From Agarophyton chilense (Eukaryota; Rhodophyta; Florideophyceae; Gracilariales; Gracilariaceae): a stretch of DNA of 64,000 bases. The translations under genes and the position numbers were made by a program. Where the stretch lies: assembly GCA_030374765.1 (NCBI GenBank), contig JARGXX010000113.1:124001-188000 (forward strand). Reading direction: 5' to 3'. The notes beneath the pieces are model-generated. The model was not told the origin of the DNA. It did no database searches and saw only the letters and a program-made list of their open reading frames with translations. Position 1 is the first letter of the stretch. Each line of letters opens with the position of its first letter. Of this stretch, positions 30,892-41,428 are shown in pieces.

Positions 30892-32433
30892 ACTTGGGTG
30901 TGTCCAATGCAACTGGAAATGCCCCTGTATAGTCGTGTGCATGAACTGCTCGAATAAGACTCTTACAAACATGTCAGTTCTCCGCCGTGGAAAGTTGGCC
31001 TTCCCGGTATGTGGACATCTCCGACGCAGCTTGGGTGCTCGCCTCCGTGACTCCCTGCATTGTTGTCGGGATGCTATAGACTTGGTTGCTCGCGGCTCGC
31101 AACTCGCAGCAACACCTCTGAGCACTAATCGGAGGAGCTGTCAAGTAAACGAAACAGAGAGCTCAGAACAACACGCTTCAAAGCCCAATGCAGGAAATCT
31201 CATTCTCCGGGAAGGGAATTTAGACCTGTACGTGTCCATGCCCCTGTCAACATGATCATGTGCGCAACGGGGAGAAAAAGGGATGACTGGTTTTCTGTCC
31301 TGCGAACAATGGCTGTTTGCTTGTAGATAGTTGAGAACGCCGCCGCGTTCGATTCATGTGTTGTATGCACGACTTTGCTGTTCTGTTGAATATCGAAGAA
31401 TAAGCATAAACGGGCCAGTCTTTTAAGACAAGTCTTTAGGAGCACCTCTTTCGTTGGGTCCATTAACTAGCATGATGGTTTCTTTGTTGAATGCGATCCT
31501 TTCCGTGTCACTAGTGAAACGGTGAAATGCATTGTGGCGCAAAATGATTTGGCACTGCTGCTCCACGCGTTGTGTTCAAACTGCCGTCTCGCTTCGAACA
31601 GGTTGTAGGAGGATGGGATTTAGAGAACCAAAACTCAGCGAGAGCTGCCAAATCTACGCAATTGGGGGTTTCTAATCACTGCAGAGCTCAGAAAAACGAA
31701 CGAATAGACGGATTGGCGAAGCACGGGTTGCAAATCTCGATAATGGAACAAACGAAAGTGCCGAGGTTTTTGTCGATGTCAAAGCGTACCTGAAGCTTTA
31801 GTGCAAAAAGCGGAAACTGCCTCGATATCGACACAGTGGTACGTACAAGAATAATGATGTACTCTCGTGCAGTTTCCTTCTCACCAGTGGTAAAAACGAA
31901 CAGATGTCATTGATAGGTTTTATTCAGAAATGGCCGTCGAGGGTTTTTGGCCTTCTTTAGAGATAGCACTACTGTTGCCCGCGAATAAGGGGCGACAGAT
32001 CACACAGTGAAGAACGAGAAGAAGAGGCGTACATCACGTCTGCTGTATGCATCCGCGGAAAGCGTACCATGTCGCGCTGACCACCCCTACGCCACCAAAA
32101 AAAAGTGTACTGTAGCTATTAGAGTGTTTGGCCTTCTCTCGCATAGATAGAGAGAGAGATATATATATATATATATGTGCATATCTGTGGCCAATGGTCG
32201 TCTGCTAGCGAATGTGATGAGAGGAGTAAACTCACCAACGTCAACATCTGCACCTGCGTTGGGCTCATCATCATCTCATGATGATGAGATCTAAAAAGGC
32301 CCAACGGAACAAAATATAATTGTGTGTGCGTGCTCCAGCGACTGAGGCAGAGATTCCGGGCGTTTCGAAGACAGTTCCCGTTCCACGATCAGCCGCTGAA
32401 CGGGACTCATCCGTCATCGAAGACGAGATACAC
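30892..32433. other. Intergenic, no gene recognised
   Basis: A minus-strand frame at 31200-31463 starts with ATG (87 codons) but has no motif. A TA microsatellite lies at about 32155-32176. The reading frame of the next gene extends upstream to 32320 without an ATG. Confidence 0.5.
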
Positions 32434-33534
32434 ATGCTCAGCCGTGTCATTAATGATACCCTGGCTCAGGGTTCATTCACGAAACGGGGGATCGACGCCT
32501 TGCGCTCTCTGGGCACCACCCATTCCTACCAAGAGTCGCATCCCCAAACCATTTTACAAGCGCTTTCTCCAGATACAGTCGCCCATCTCAAACGCCATGG
32601 ATATGCCGTTCAAGACAATATGCTTGACTCCACTTCTTCAAACCATCTCCGCAACGAGATCAAATTTCTTATCTCAAACAAATTCACCTCTCCCAACAAG
32701 ACGCACATCCTGCAACGACATCCCAAGCAGTCCCCAGTTATGCAAACCTACGCAAAGCACTCTGTAATCCAAGCAGAAGTACCGCATTTGCCTTCAAGCG
32801 TTTCCATTCCCTACCTTCGCATCCTCAATGACGACCCTTCTCTTGCCGCTTTTCTCAATGTATATTGGCCAAAGCTCACAATTCGGAATCAGGCTGTTAA
32901 AGTTCAAAGGGCAACTGGAGAAAATGGCTGTTTCCCGATACACATCGACTCCGCACCAGAAGCTGATCGTCGCATTGTCACGGCACTACTCTATCCTCAC
33001 GAGCACTGGACTCAGGAAGGTGGGGGCGCTCTTCGAATCTACAAGACGCCCGTGTCACACGTTGACATTCTTCCAATCCCAGGTCGCCTTGTTTTGCTTT
33101 CATCGACATTAATGCATCATCGAGTTTTATCTGCAGAACATCACCGTTTCGCGATCACGCTTTGGTTATCTGGCACATTGCAATCCAGTAAAACACCTTC
33201 GCCAACCTCGAGCTGCCTTCGCAATCAAGCAGCACAGATGTTGTTGCAACCAAAGTATCGGGACTTTATATTTCGGCTTGCTCTGCAGGACGAATGGGAA
33301 GCGTCTCTGAGCGAGTCACACCCGGAAAAGGAGGCAAGAGATCTCATGCTGCAATTCAGAAACAATGTTGAAACAATTCGCAAACGGTTACCCGATGCCC
33401 TATGCAAAGATGCTGGCCTCGAAGGTCAGTCAAGACGGAGGCAAGTAGAGGAGCTCTTGAAATCACAGAAATCTGTCGTAAAATGTTATCGTGAGTTAGA
33501 GGAAGAGATGGGTGATATTCCGTTCTTTTGGTGA
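32434..33534 (+). CDS. 2-oxoglutarate/Fe(II)-dependent oxygenase (prolyl-4-hydroxylase-like)
   Basis: 366 aa from the first in-frame ATG at 32434. The frame is open from 32320, so a short 5' exon is possible. The core is a P4H-type double-stranded beta helix: the iron ligands His170 and Asp172 lie in PIHIDSAP, the distal His is at 228/229 in STLMHHRVL, and the 2-oxoglutarate-binding Arg238 is in HHRFAITLWLSG. Between them EGGGALRIYKT and VDILPIPGRLVLLSS match the family's strand pattern. The C-terminal 110 residues are charged and helical. It probably hydroxylates protein proline or another residue; the substrate is unknown. Confidence 0.8.
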   Translation: MLSRVINDTLAQGSFTKRGIDALRSLGTTHSYQESHPQTILQALSPDTVAHLKRHGYAVQDNMLDSTSSNHLRNEIKFLISNKFTSPNKTHILQRHPKQSPVMQTYAKHSVIQAEVPHLPSSVSIPYLRILNDDPSLAAFLNVYWPKLTIRNQAVKVQRATGENGCFPIHIDSAPEADRRIVTALLYPHEHWTQEGGGALRIYKTPVSHVDILPIPGRLVLLSSTLMHHRVLSAEHHRFAITLWLSGTLQSSKTPSPTSSCLRNQAAQMLLQPKYRDFIFRLALQDEWEASLSESHPEKEARDLMLQFRNNVETIRKRLPDALCKDAGLEGQSRRRQVEELLKSQKSVVKCYRELEEEMGDIPFFW

Positions 33535-34629
33535 GCGATTCAAACCGTCATCTCTCTGCAATCTGTGTGCAGTTGGTATTGAACCGCGAGTGTTCATGGC
33601 TACTGGTACATAACAGCCACCGGGTTTTAGGTGACCCCTTTCGCTAGCATTCTTTTTCCATGTGAGGCACGCACGTGCAAGTCTATGGGATTTGCCGAAA
33701 ACCTCAAAACCATTCACTTTTGTTCTCATCATTACCCCCACATGCGTCCAGTCGCTTTACGCCCAGAGAGGCCCGATATATTGTGCCAAGGCAACATTTT
33801 GACCCAATATGTAGACTAAAAGCTATACCGATATCACTCCAGCCTAAAGCGTTCTCGGCCAGAATTCTTTTCTCATTTACCAAAGTGCAACTGATAGCTA
33901 CCATGAGCGTTGGATGGAAACACAAATCTTTTCAACCCGCATGTATAAGACAGTAGAATTTCATATCGATTCGGTCATCAGTAACAGTGAAAATACCGGT
34001 TCCAATTCCTGGTACATCTACAATATAGAAAGAACATAGGGTTTCCAGATTTGTTTTATGGCTGACTTGTAGTCGTGACCAAGAAAACTGGGGTCACAGA
34101 TAAACATTTACCCACATCGAATTGTTGCTATCGCTCAATTTTCGCTCATGGTCCGGGGGACAGCGCCGGAAATCGTTCATTGATCACTTTTGTTTCTCGT
34201 CGGCACTTCTAAACGCGGCAAGACGAGTACATGCACGAACTGGTTTGAACATGTTTTGCTCTTCGCCTTATTGATTCCGAGAAAATATCAATATGTTCGC
34301 ATGGCTCCTGAACCCGTTAACGCTTCCGAAAGGATGACACAACACATGTTTGCATCGTTATGGGACGAATTCTTGCACCGATCTGCTGTTTCATGAAAAC
34401 TGACTTTTTCGATGTAAAGGGTTCGCTCGCTAGATAGCATTGCTACTCCTTTATCCTTCGTGAACCGGTTTGATCTCCCATCTTAGACAAAATACCTTTT
34501 TGGATTGCTCAACCGACGCGATTCATTTATTCCGGCTGTGCATCCCGCTCGTGCTTCACCACGAAACTTCATAGCACAACTTTTAGATTGCTCCGTTCCT
34601 CCGCCTCACACGAGAGGCCTTGCCCACTT
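33535..34629. other. Intergenic, nothing recognised
   Basis: Only short, motif-free frames are present between the oxygenase gene and the convergent secreted-protein gene. Confidence 0.55.
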
Positions 34630-35628
34630 CTACTTTGACGCCCGCTTCCTCACGCCCTCCACCACAGCAAGCAGCCGCGCCTTGGCCTGCTGCGACTTGC
34701 CGCGGTTGCCCTGCACCACGCGACCGTGCTCCACCGCCTTCCGGCGCTTCTCGCGACTTTTCTTTGCCGACTCCCCGGCCTTCTTCGCAGCGTCCCGTCG
34801 CGTCTTCTCCAACCTTTCCCACTCCGCCCTCAGCGCCCCACACTCCACGCATTCCCCCCCCTTCTCCTGCGCCTTCTTTTCCTTCTCTCGGAGCGTCTGC
34901 TCGCCCTTCTTCGCTTCGCCTTCTGCCGCCACCGCCTCGTTCTTCAAAATCAGCACCTCCCGACTGGCCTTGTACACCTCCGCCGCGTTCTGGCTCGCAA
35001 TCCCGGCCAGACGCCCGGATTCCACCCCGAGCTCCACCACTGTTTCCGCTTCTTTTTCGATGGCAACGCTTTCCTCCAAGCTCATGTGCGGCCTCAGCGC
35101 CTCGGCCGTCTTCAGCACGTCGTTCACCGCAATCACATCCGCTTCGATTTCCGCCACCATTCTGTACGCCTCCATGCTCACCAGCATGGCCGCGTCGTTG
35201 GCCAAGTCCACTTCCGTGTACGCGTTCAGCGCGGCGTCCGTTGTGTCCATCACCTGCTCGAACTTGGTGCATGTCCCGGCGTCCGGCGTGAGGTGACAGC
35301 CAAACAGTTCGCTCTCGCTCGGCATGGCGTCTGTGTTGGTTGTGTACAATGCGCAGCTGGCTCGCTTGCACGTTTCGTAGCCCAGGCAGTCGCACCGGTA
35401 CGACGGCTTGCATGCGCCCAACACACACTTGTCGTTTCCTTCGTGCTGCATGCACAGCTTTGCCGATTCCACCTCCAGACACGGGCACGACGTATCCGTT
35501 ATCTGGCACCCCTGCGCCTCGCCGGCCTGTGCGCACACCACACCACTGCATGCTGCCAGCGCAACAACGCACACTGCCGTCCTCCAGACGGTTGACACGG
35601 ACATGCTCATGGAATGACTCTTCACCAT
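34630..35628 (-). CDS. Secreted Cys-rich and coiled-coil protein of unknown function
   Basis: 332 aa from ATG 35628 (the open frame extends further only through non-ATG codons). A signal peptide is clear: a basic start, a hydrophobic core around VCVVALAACSGVV and cleavage near CAQAG at about residue 34. The next 80 residues carry about a dozen cysteines in motifs such as TSCPCLE and YRCDCLGYETCKRASC, probably disulfide-bonded. From about residue 100 it is alpha-helical, with regular Ala/Glu/Val heptads. A C-terminal very basic coiled coil (about 230-332) contains one CxxC (ECVECG). It may be a wall or extracellular-matrix protein; this is inference. No known family recognised. Confidence 0.72.
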   Translation of the reverse strand: MVKSHSMSMSVSTVWRTAVCVVALAACSGVVCAQAGEAQGCQITDTSCPCLEVESAKLCMQHEGNDKCVLGACKPSYRCDCLGYETCKRASCALYTTNTDAMPSESELFGCHLTPDAGTCTKFEQVMDTTDAALNAYTEVDLANDAAMLVSMEAYRMVAEIEADVIAVNDVLKTAEALRPHMSLEESVAIEKEAETVVELGVESGRLAGIASQNAAEVYKASREVLILKNEAVAAEGEAKKGEQTLREKEKKAQEKGGECVECGALRAEWERLEKTRRDAAKKAGESAKKSREKRRKAVEHGRVVQGNRGKSQQAKARLLAVVEGVRKRASK

Positions 35629-36788
35629 TGCTTGAACGAATGAGTGAGTGATATGAAATGCGCAACCGAATTGCTGGATTCCGGAAGACACTGCGCAAGG
35701 AAGGCTGAGGACACACACAATAAGCGGGCTGCTTGAGTTAATGGCGATGCAAGTGGGAGGGGCTGTGCTGCGCCAGCCCGCAAGCCTTTATACAGCGTCG
35801 ATGCCCGCTGCGTTACGACTAGCAGTCGACGCGATCAGGGCTCTGGGCGTTTCGAATTGAGCCGTCAGCGTCACACGCGCAATGGATGCGCGACACATGC
35901 CGACACATTGGTTCGAGAACTGAAAAAAGCTTCACCTCGCGCCAATCTGGAATGAACAGCGCGGGCCGTTCTCACTCACACAGAGCTGGAGCGTTACCAT
36001 TGATGTTGGGTTTAATTCGATTGGCGATCTGGGGCGGCAAACGGCGTGGACGGCCGCGCCCCAGCCGAAAAGGCAGGGCCGACGCCGGCGGACATGCGCA
36101 GCGCGGCGCGAGCGCCTTGTTCGGCAGCCGATCATCAGCAGCTGGCATGGACGCATGGTCGAAAAGAAGGTGCGGCGCCCCGGAAACGCTACGCCGCGCG
36201 CCCCCGAGAGCCGCGCGCGCACGCGCTGCACGGTGCGTGCGCTTGGCGTGGGGCGCGCGGCGCAATGCACCCACCCCAAACGCAACTGCGCCAAACGCAA
36301 CTGCGCCAAACGCAAACTGCGCCAAACGCAAACTGCCGAAACGCAGGTGCCGAAACGCAAGTGCCGAAACGCAAGTGACGAAACGCAAGTGACCTGGCAG
36401 CAGGGAGGGGCGGTAGCCGCGTGCAGCGCTCACCAGCGCAGCGCGGCCCAATGCACTTGGCGCGGCGCGCGGCACGCGCGCGCTGCATTGGGCGCGCCCT
36501 CACCGGTGCCGTCACCCAGCGCGCGTCCGCCGTCTCTCACTCGCCTTTGCGGCGGCGCGCCAGCCGCGCCACGCCGCAGCGGTGCCACGCAGCCGTACTT
36601 AACCTCGCGCAAGAGCGCGCCTTCCCTCCGTCGTTTCCCTCGTCGCTCCCCCCCCCCTCACCCCCTCACCCCCTCACCACCACTAGCTGCTTCGTCGTGC
36701 CCTTCCCCCCCCCCCCCCCCCACCCCACCCCCCGCTCCTCCTTCGCTTCTCATCCGCTTCGACGGCTCCGCGTCCCCTGCCCCCAACC
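35629..36788. other. Intergenic region with minisatellite, upstream of STAR gene A
   Basis: It contains a GC-rich minisatellite (36273-36393) and a C-rich tract with a long C run near 36703-36720, just before the KH gene at 36789. Long open frames here are compositional and lack motifs. Confidence 0.6.
36273..36393. repeat. Minisatellite, about 8 copies of a 14-16 bp unit
   Basis: Units run from CCAAACGCAACTGCG to CGAAACGCAAGTGC, changing gradually from left to right. It lies about 400 bp upstream of the STAR/KH gene A. Confidence 0.85.
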
Positions 36789-38060
36789 ATGGCTGCGCGC
36801 GCTCTCTTCCTCACCTCGCCCGCGTCGTCGCCGCCGCCGCCGTCTGCGTCGCCGTCTGCGTCGCGCGCGTCGCCGTCGCCGTCGTCGCCATCGGCGTCGC
36901 CGTCGGGCCGCGCCCCGGGCCGTTTGCTACAACAGCTTCTTCGCGAGCGCGATGCTATCGCGCCGCTGCGCCCCGCGCTGCCCAACCTGTGCGCGCTGTT
37001 GGACGCCGAGATCGCCCGCTGTCGCGCCGCCTCCTCATCGGCGCCGCCGCGCCGTCGCACCAAGATCCCGGTGCCCGCCGACAAGTTTCCCGACTACAAC
37101 TTTGTCGGCCGTCTCCTCGGTCCGCGCGGCACCACCCTCAAGACGCTGGAGCGCGACACGGGCTGTCGCATCATGATTCGCGGCCGCGGCAGCATCCGCA
37201 AGGACAAGGAGCCCGACGTGCGCGGCAAGCCCGGCTGGGAGCACGTCTTTCACGAACCGCTCCACGTCGTCATTGAGGCGCCCGACTCGCTGCACGAGCC
37301 TGCTGCCTCCGTCGCTCTGGCGCGTGCGTCGGATGCTGTGGAAACTTTGCTCATTCCCGTGCCTGAGGAACGAGATGCTCTCAAACGTCACCAGCTCAGG
37401 GCGCTTGCTATCATGAACGGTACTTTTCGTGGCGCGCTTCCCATGTCGTGTGAGGCCGATACGCTGCCGCCGCTGCCCTCGTTGCCGTCGCCAACCATGG
37501 CACCGTACCACTCGCCGCTGTCGCTGTTTCGCGCCGCGTCTTCGCCGCTGTCGCAGCAGCGCGCGTCCGCGGCCGTCGCCGCCGCCGCAAGCGCGCCGCC
37601 GCCGCCGCCGCCGCAGCAGCAGCAGCCGCAGCCGCATCACCACAAGTCGCCTCCTGCGTCAGCGCTGTCGCCGCTCAGTGCAAAGCTGCTGCGCTCCAGT
37701 GCACTCGATGATTTGGCAGCCACCAGCTCGGTCGGCGAGGACAGCGCCGAATCGTCGCAAACTTCCGAACACGATGACACGGCGCCCGCGTCGCGCGTGG
37801 CGCTCTGCGCGCCCACCGCGCTCGGCGCCGGCGGCTTCATAGGACGCGAATTTTACAACGGCGCCTTTTCTAACGCCGCCGCCTCTGGCTGCAGTGTCGC
37901 ACGCTCCGCGTGGGAAGAAGGTACCACCTGTTCGTCGCCGCTCGTGTCCGACTCCACCAACGCGTGTGGCGGAAACTCGGCGTTTGAAACCCCGTCGCCT
38001 CATATTCTAACGTGCTCCTCAACTGTAACTGCTCTCAACGCTGCTGATGATTTGTACTAA
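36789..38060 (+). CDS. STAR-family KH RNA-binding protein A
   Basis: 423 aa from ATG 36789, single exon. STAR proteins (Quaking/Sam68/GLD-1 type) bind single-stranded RNA to control splicing, stability or translation. Seen here are a QUA1-like dimerisation helix pair at about residues 45-80 (RLLQQLLRERDAI... LLDAEIARC), an extended KH domain at about 92-190 with GRLLGPRGTTLK and CRIMIRGRGSIRK, and a QUA2-like segment at about 190-215 (PVPEERDALKRHQLRALA). The rest is Ala, Pro, Ser and Gln-rich low complexity. A second STAR gene (39419-41428) lies convergent to it and shares the same domain order, so they are paralogues. Confidence 0.88.
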   Translation: MAARALFLTSPASSPPPPSASPSASRASPSPSSPSASPSGRAPGRLLQQLLRERDAIAPLRPALPNLCALLDAEIARCRAASSSAPPRRRTKIPVPADKFPDYNFVGRLLGPRGTTLKTLERDTGCRIMIRGRGSIRKDKEPDVRGKPGWEHVFHEPLHVVIEAPDSLHEPAASVALARASDAVETLLIPVPEERDALKRHQLRALAIMNGTFRGALPMSCEADTLPPLPSLPSPTMAPYHSPLSLFRAASSPLSQQRASAAVAAAASAPPPPPPQQQQPQPHHHKSPPASALSPLSAKLLRSSALDDLAATSSVGEDSAESSQTSEHDDTAPASRVALCAPTALGAGGFIGREFYNGAFSNAAASGCSVARSAWEEGTTCSSPLVSDSTNACGGNSAFETPSPHILTCSSTVTALNAADDLY

Positions 38061-38959
38061 TGCTGTGTGTGTCGCCTTTTTTGGTTTGTTGCTTTTTGGT
38101 TGTGTCTGTCATTCATTTTGCGCCCCCCGTTGTGCTGCTCAATAATTCTTTACCCTCCTTGTGTGTGTGTTGAAGCTTTCACCTTCGCAGTTGCGCCCTG
38201 TTCTGCTTTGGTGACACGCTTTGGCGTCGCCGTGTGTCGGTAAGCGTCTCATGCGCGTGATTGCAAACCCTGTGTTTTGTTTTCACACTCCCTCCTCCCC
38301 CCCCCCCCCCCGCCGCCTCCCGGCCCCGTTTTCCTCCTTACGTATCGTCGTCGTTTTCTGGGCCGTGAATGCACGCCCGATCTCTCATCTGATTTTCTTG
38401 TTTTGTTTTCTTTTTCACACACACGCACACAAACTCTTATTTACTACTAATGCAGTTGTATTATAATGTCGAGAAAAACGTTATCCTGTCGGGACCAAGT
38501 CTCGACCGTGTTTTTTGTTATATCACCTTGCCCTACCCCCGCCCCTCATGCGACACGCCCAAGCCTTCATTTCACCACCACCACCACCCATGTCATGACA
38601 CCACACCACAAACACACTCTCAAAAACGTGCGTTCACCCCGTGCGCCACGCCGCCTTGCTGTACGCAACGCAACGCACACAGCTGTCGCAACGCCACGGC
38701 GCAGCATCACATCGCAATCACACAACAGTGCAAACAAGGGCGCACCCAACCAGTGTCTCAACGCACACAACCCAAAAGCTCGTCACACGCTACTGTTAGC
38801 AAACATTGCTAGTGACGCTTACATGAAAAAACCGCCACCATTCGACACACACCACTCACAGGAGCACGGAGCACACGAGGTGACGGCGAGGAATAAAACA
38901 CAAAAGGTACTGTGTGCATGTGGGCGGACAGCGCTCAACACAGACGGGTGCGCGACGGG

Positions 38960-39000
<41 letters not shown>

Positions 39001-39418
39001 GAGCACAGTCTCAAGCTTTTTACTACGATGGTGACACAAGGTGCGGGACCAGGGCGGGCGCGCACCAAGGAGAAGAAAGAGATAGATATGGTACAGAAGC
39101 AGTGGCCTGAGCTGCTACTCACATCGCCGCGTACGCTCACCAACCTCGCCGTACAAGCAAAACACACACAACAAACAACAAATAAAAAAAATTAAAAAAA
39201 AAAAAAAATCACAAAAAACTCACCAACCCATTATTCTCACGTCGTGATGCTTGTGTGTGCTCGAGGGAGGAAAATGAAGCAACACGCCTGTTCACCATTT
39301 CCGCACGCATCATAACAAGCCAGTTAGTACAAACAAACAAAACACTTTCACAACACGCCGCCCAGAAAAAACAAAAAAAAAAGCACAGGGAGGGAAAAAG
39401 CTTACCTTCTCTCAGTAG
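38061..39418. other. Intergenic region between convergent STAR genes
   Basis: This contains C and T runs, a CA microsatellite at about 38964-38994 and A-rich tracts near 39181-39210 and 39366-39382. No gene recognised. Confidence 0.6.
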
Positions 39419-41428
39419 CTAGCACTCCCGCGCCGCCTTGCGCTCATCCCGCTGCGGCGACGACCGTCCCGATCTGTTCTTGTTGCTGTTCTTGTTGCTG
39501 TTCTTGTTGCTGCTGCTGCTGCTGCTGCTGTTGGTGATGTTGTGAGCCCCAAGCATGTGTTGCTGCTGCCGCACCTGCTGCTGCCGCACCTGCTGCGGAG
39601 AGCACTGCAGCCCAACGTGGTGCGGCTTCACGCCGCCGCCGTGCGACTCGCCATGCTCAACGTGCGCCGACGACGCCGACGACGACGATGACGACGACGC
39701 CGACAACAACTCCCGACGCTGCTCAAACGGCTTGCAGTTGGACGACGCCGAAGCACTGGCAGGGAACAGATTGGCAAGCACAATTGCATCGCCACTAGAA
39801 TTCCTCATTGCAGAAAACGGATGCTTCTGCGTCGCCACGGCGTCGCGCCCGTCCACGTCGCCAAAGTGCGCCCCAAAGCACTGCTCAAACGACATTGCGT
39901 CCATGGAGCTGGTGGCCGAGTCGTGCGCCCCGTGCGGCTGCGTGTGCCGAGAAAAGTCCCCGAGTGTGCGCCCAAGCAGGAACGAGCACGTCGGCTGATT
40001 GCCGTTGTTGCTCTTGTCGGACGTGGCCGGCGGTGAACGCGGCGGCAGCGAGCTGGACGACATGGTGCTTGCGACCGCCGGGCGCGAGGGCGTCCACGTT
40101 GGCGACGCAAACGCGCTCAGCTGCTGGTCAGACGTGAGCAGGCCCGGCGTGGAAGGGTACGGGTAGATCTCGGGGTCCACAATGGTTGGCGAGGGCGCGG
40201 GCAGAGGAAAGTTGCTGTTGATACTATTATTATTATTAAAGTTGTTCATGTTGTTGTTGTTGTTGTTGTTGTTGGGATTATTGTTGGGGTTGTTGGGGTT
40301 GTTGTTGTTGTTGTTGTTGTTGTAGTTGTTGTAGTTGTAGTTGTTGTGGGGCAAGTGTGGCTCGTTTAGGTGATCAAAATCCAAGGCCGGGATGCGCAGC
40401 TTCTCAAGCTCAGAAAGCAGTGAATCATGCGAGGTGGAGGCAAACGCGGGCGGCTGCGAGTACGGGGGGAGACTATGCAGCGCACGATGCGGCGCCGGCG
40501 GCGAGAAGGAGTTGTGGCGAGCAAACGGCAACAGCGGCTCAAACATGTTTGCATAGTCATTGGCATACATCTTTTGCGACGGTTTGGTATGATGCGACTG
40601 CGCACGACGCAACGGCGGAGGCGACGTGACCAACGGGTTGGACGAGCGGTGCACGGCAGGAAGCGCCATGTTATGCGACGACGGCGCCAACAAATCGGAC
40701 ACGCTGCGATGCGTACCATTGAGAATGGCCAAATCGCGCAACTGAGCACGTTTAAGAGAGTCACGCTCCTCCGGCACGGGGATGAGCAGAATATCGACGA
40801 GTTGTTTGGCGTGCGCCAGAATGCGTGTGGCGGAGGCGTCGTCGGGAGAATCGACTACCTCAATCACGACGTGCAACGGCTCGTTGAAGACGTGTTCCCA
40901 GCCGGGCTTTCCGCGCACGTCGGGCTCCTTGTCCTTGCGGATGCTACCCTTGCCACGAATCATGATGCGACAGCCCGTGTCGCGTTCCAAACGCTTGAGG
41001 GTGGCGCCGCGTGGCCCGAGCAAACGACCAACAAAGTTGTACTCGGGGTACTGGTCTGCGGGCACGCGCAGCTTGACTCGCTTGCGCACCGAGTGACGCG
41101 GCGCATGCTCGTGCAGCGCAGCCGCACACGCCTCGGACAAAGGTGGTGGCGGTGGCGGCGGTGGCGGTGGCGGTGGCGGCGGTGGTGACGGCGCAGGCGC
41201 AGGCGCAGGCGGCGACGGCGCGAACATGGAGTCGTGAGCCGCAGAGGATGTGGACACGGAGGGTACGGAAGACACGGGGGGTACGGTGAGGTCGGCGTGC
41301 ACGGCGGCGCGCGCGCGACCGATCTCATGTTCAAGGATCTTCCACGCGTGTGGCACGTCGTTCTTGATGGTGGACAAGACCTCGGCCTCGCGCACCAGCT
41401 GCTCCAACAACGAGGAGACGCGCGCCAT
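39419..41428 (-). CDS. STAR-family KH RNA-binding protein B
   Basis: 669 aa from ATG 41428, single exon. QUA1 is at about residues 5-45 (LLEQLVREAEVLS... ILEHEIGRAR). A long polyproline linker (about 70-97) follows, then an extended KH domain at about 119-215 (NFVGRLLGPRGATLKRLERD, CRIMIRGKGSIRK) and QUA2 at about 217-242. The C-terminal 400 residues are disordered, with a striking Asn/Tyr-rich stretch encoded near 40215-40350 and Ser runs. Such N-rich segments often drive condensation in RNA granules; that role is inferred. It is the convergent paralogue of the gene at 36789-38060. Its GTT/TTG codon runs make the locus repeat-rich. Confidence 0.88.
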   Translation of the reverse strand: MARVSSLLEQLVREAEVLSTIKNDVPHAWKILEHEIGRARAAVHADLTVPPVSSVPSVSTSSAAHDSMFAPSPPAPAPAPSPPPPPPPPPPPPPPPLSEACAAALHEHAPRHSVRKRVKLRVPADQYPEYNFVGRLLGPRGATLKRLERDTGCRIMIRGKGSIRKDKEPDVRGKPGWEHVFNEPLHVVIEVVDSPDDASATRILAHAKQLVDILLIPVPEERDSLKRAQLRDLAILNGTHRSVSDLLAPSSHNMALPAVHRSSNPLVTSPPPLRRAQSHHTKPSQKMYANDYANMFEPLLPFARHNSFSPPAPHRALHSLPPYSQPPAFASTSHDSLLSELEKLRIPALDFDHLNEPHLPHNNYNYNNYNNNNNNNNPNNPNNNPNNNNNNNNMNNFNNNNSINSNFPLPAPSPTIVDPEIYPYPSTPGLLTSDQQLSAFASPTWTPSRPAVASTMSSSSLPPRSPPATSDKSNNGNQPTCSFLLGRTLGDFSRHTQPHGAHDSATSSMDAMSFEQCFGAHFGDVDGRDAVATQKHPFSAMRNSSGDAIVLANLFPASASASSNCKPFEQRRELLSASSSSSSSASSAHVEHGESHGGGVKPHHVGLQCSPQQVRQQQVRQQQHMLGAHNITNSSSSSSSNKNSNKNSNKNRSGRSSPQRDERKAAREC

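Noticed and set aside
29683..31125. 480-codon minus-strand frame opposite HSP60
   Set aside because: It mirrors the conserved HSP60 exon 2 and has no motif of its own; codon bias of the sense gene keeps the antisense frame open.
34505..35595. Long plus-strand frames over the secreted protein gene
   Set aside because: They are Ser/Pro/Arg low-complexity shadows; the minus-strand frame has a signal peptide and a cysteine pattern.
35886..37276. Long frames in both directions before STAR gene A
   Set aside because: Their content comes from the GC-rich minisatellite and C-rich tract; no motif and poor start context.
38964..38994. CA repeat considered as a CRISPR or other ordered array
   Set aside because: It is a plain dinucleotide microsatellite; nothing in the window resembles repeat-spacer structure or a prokaryotic operon.
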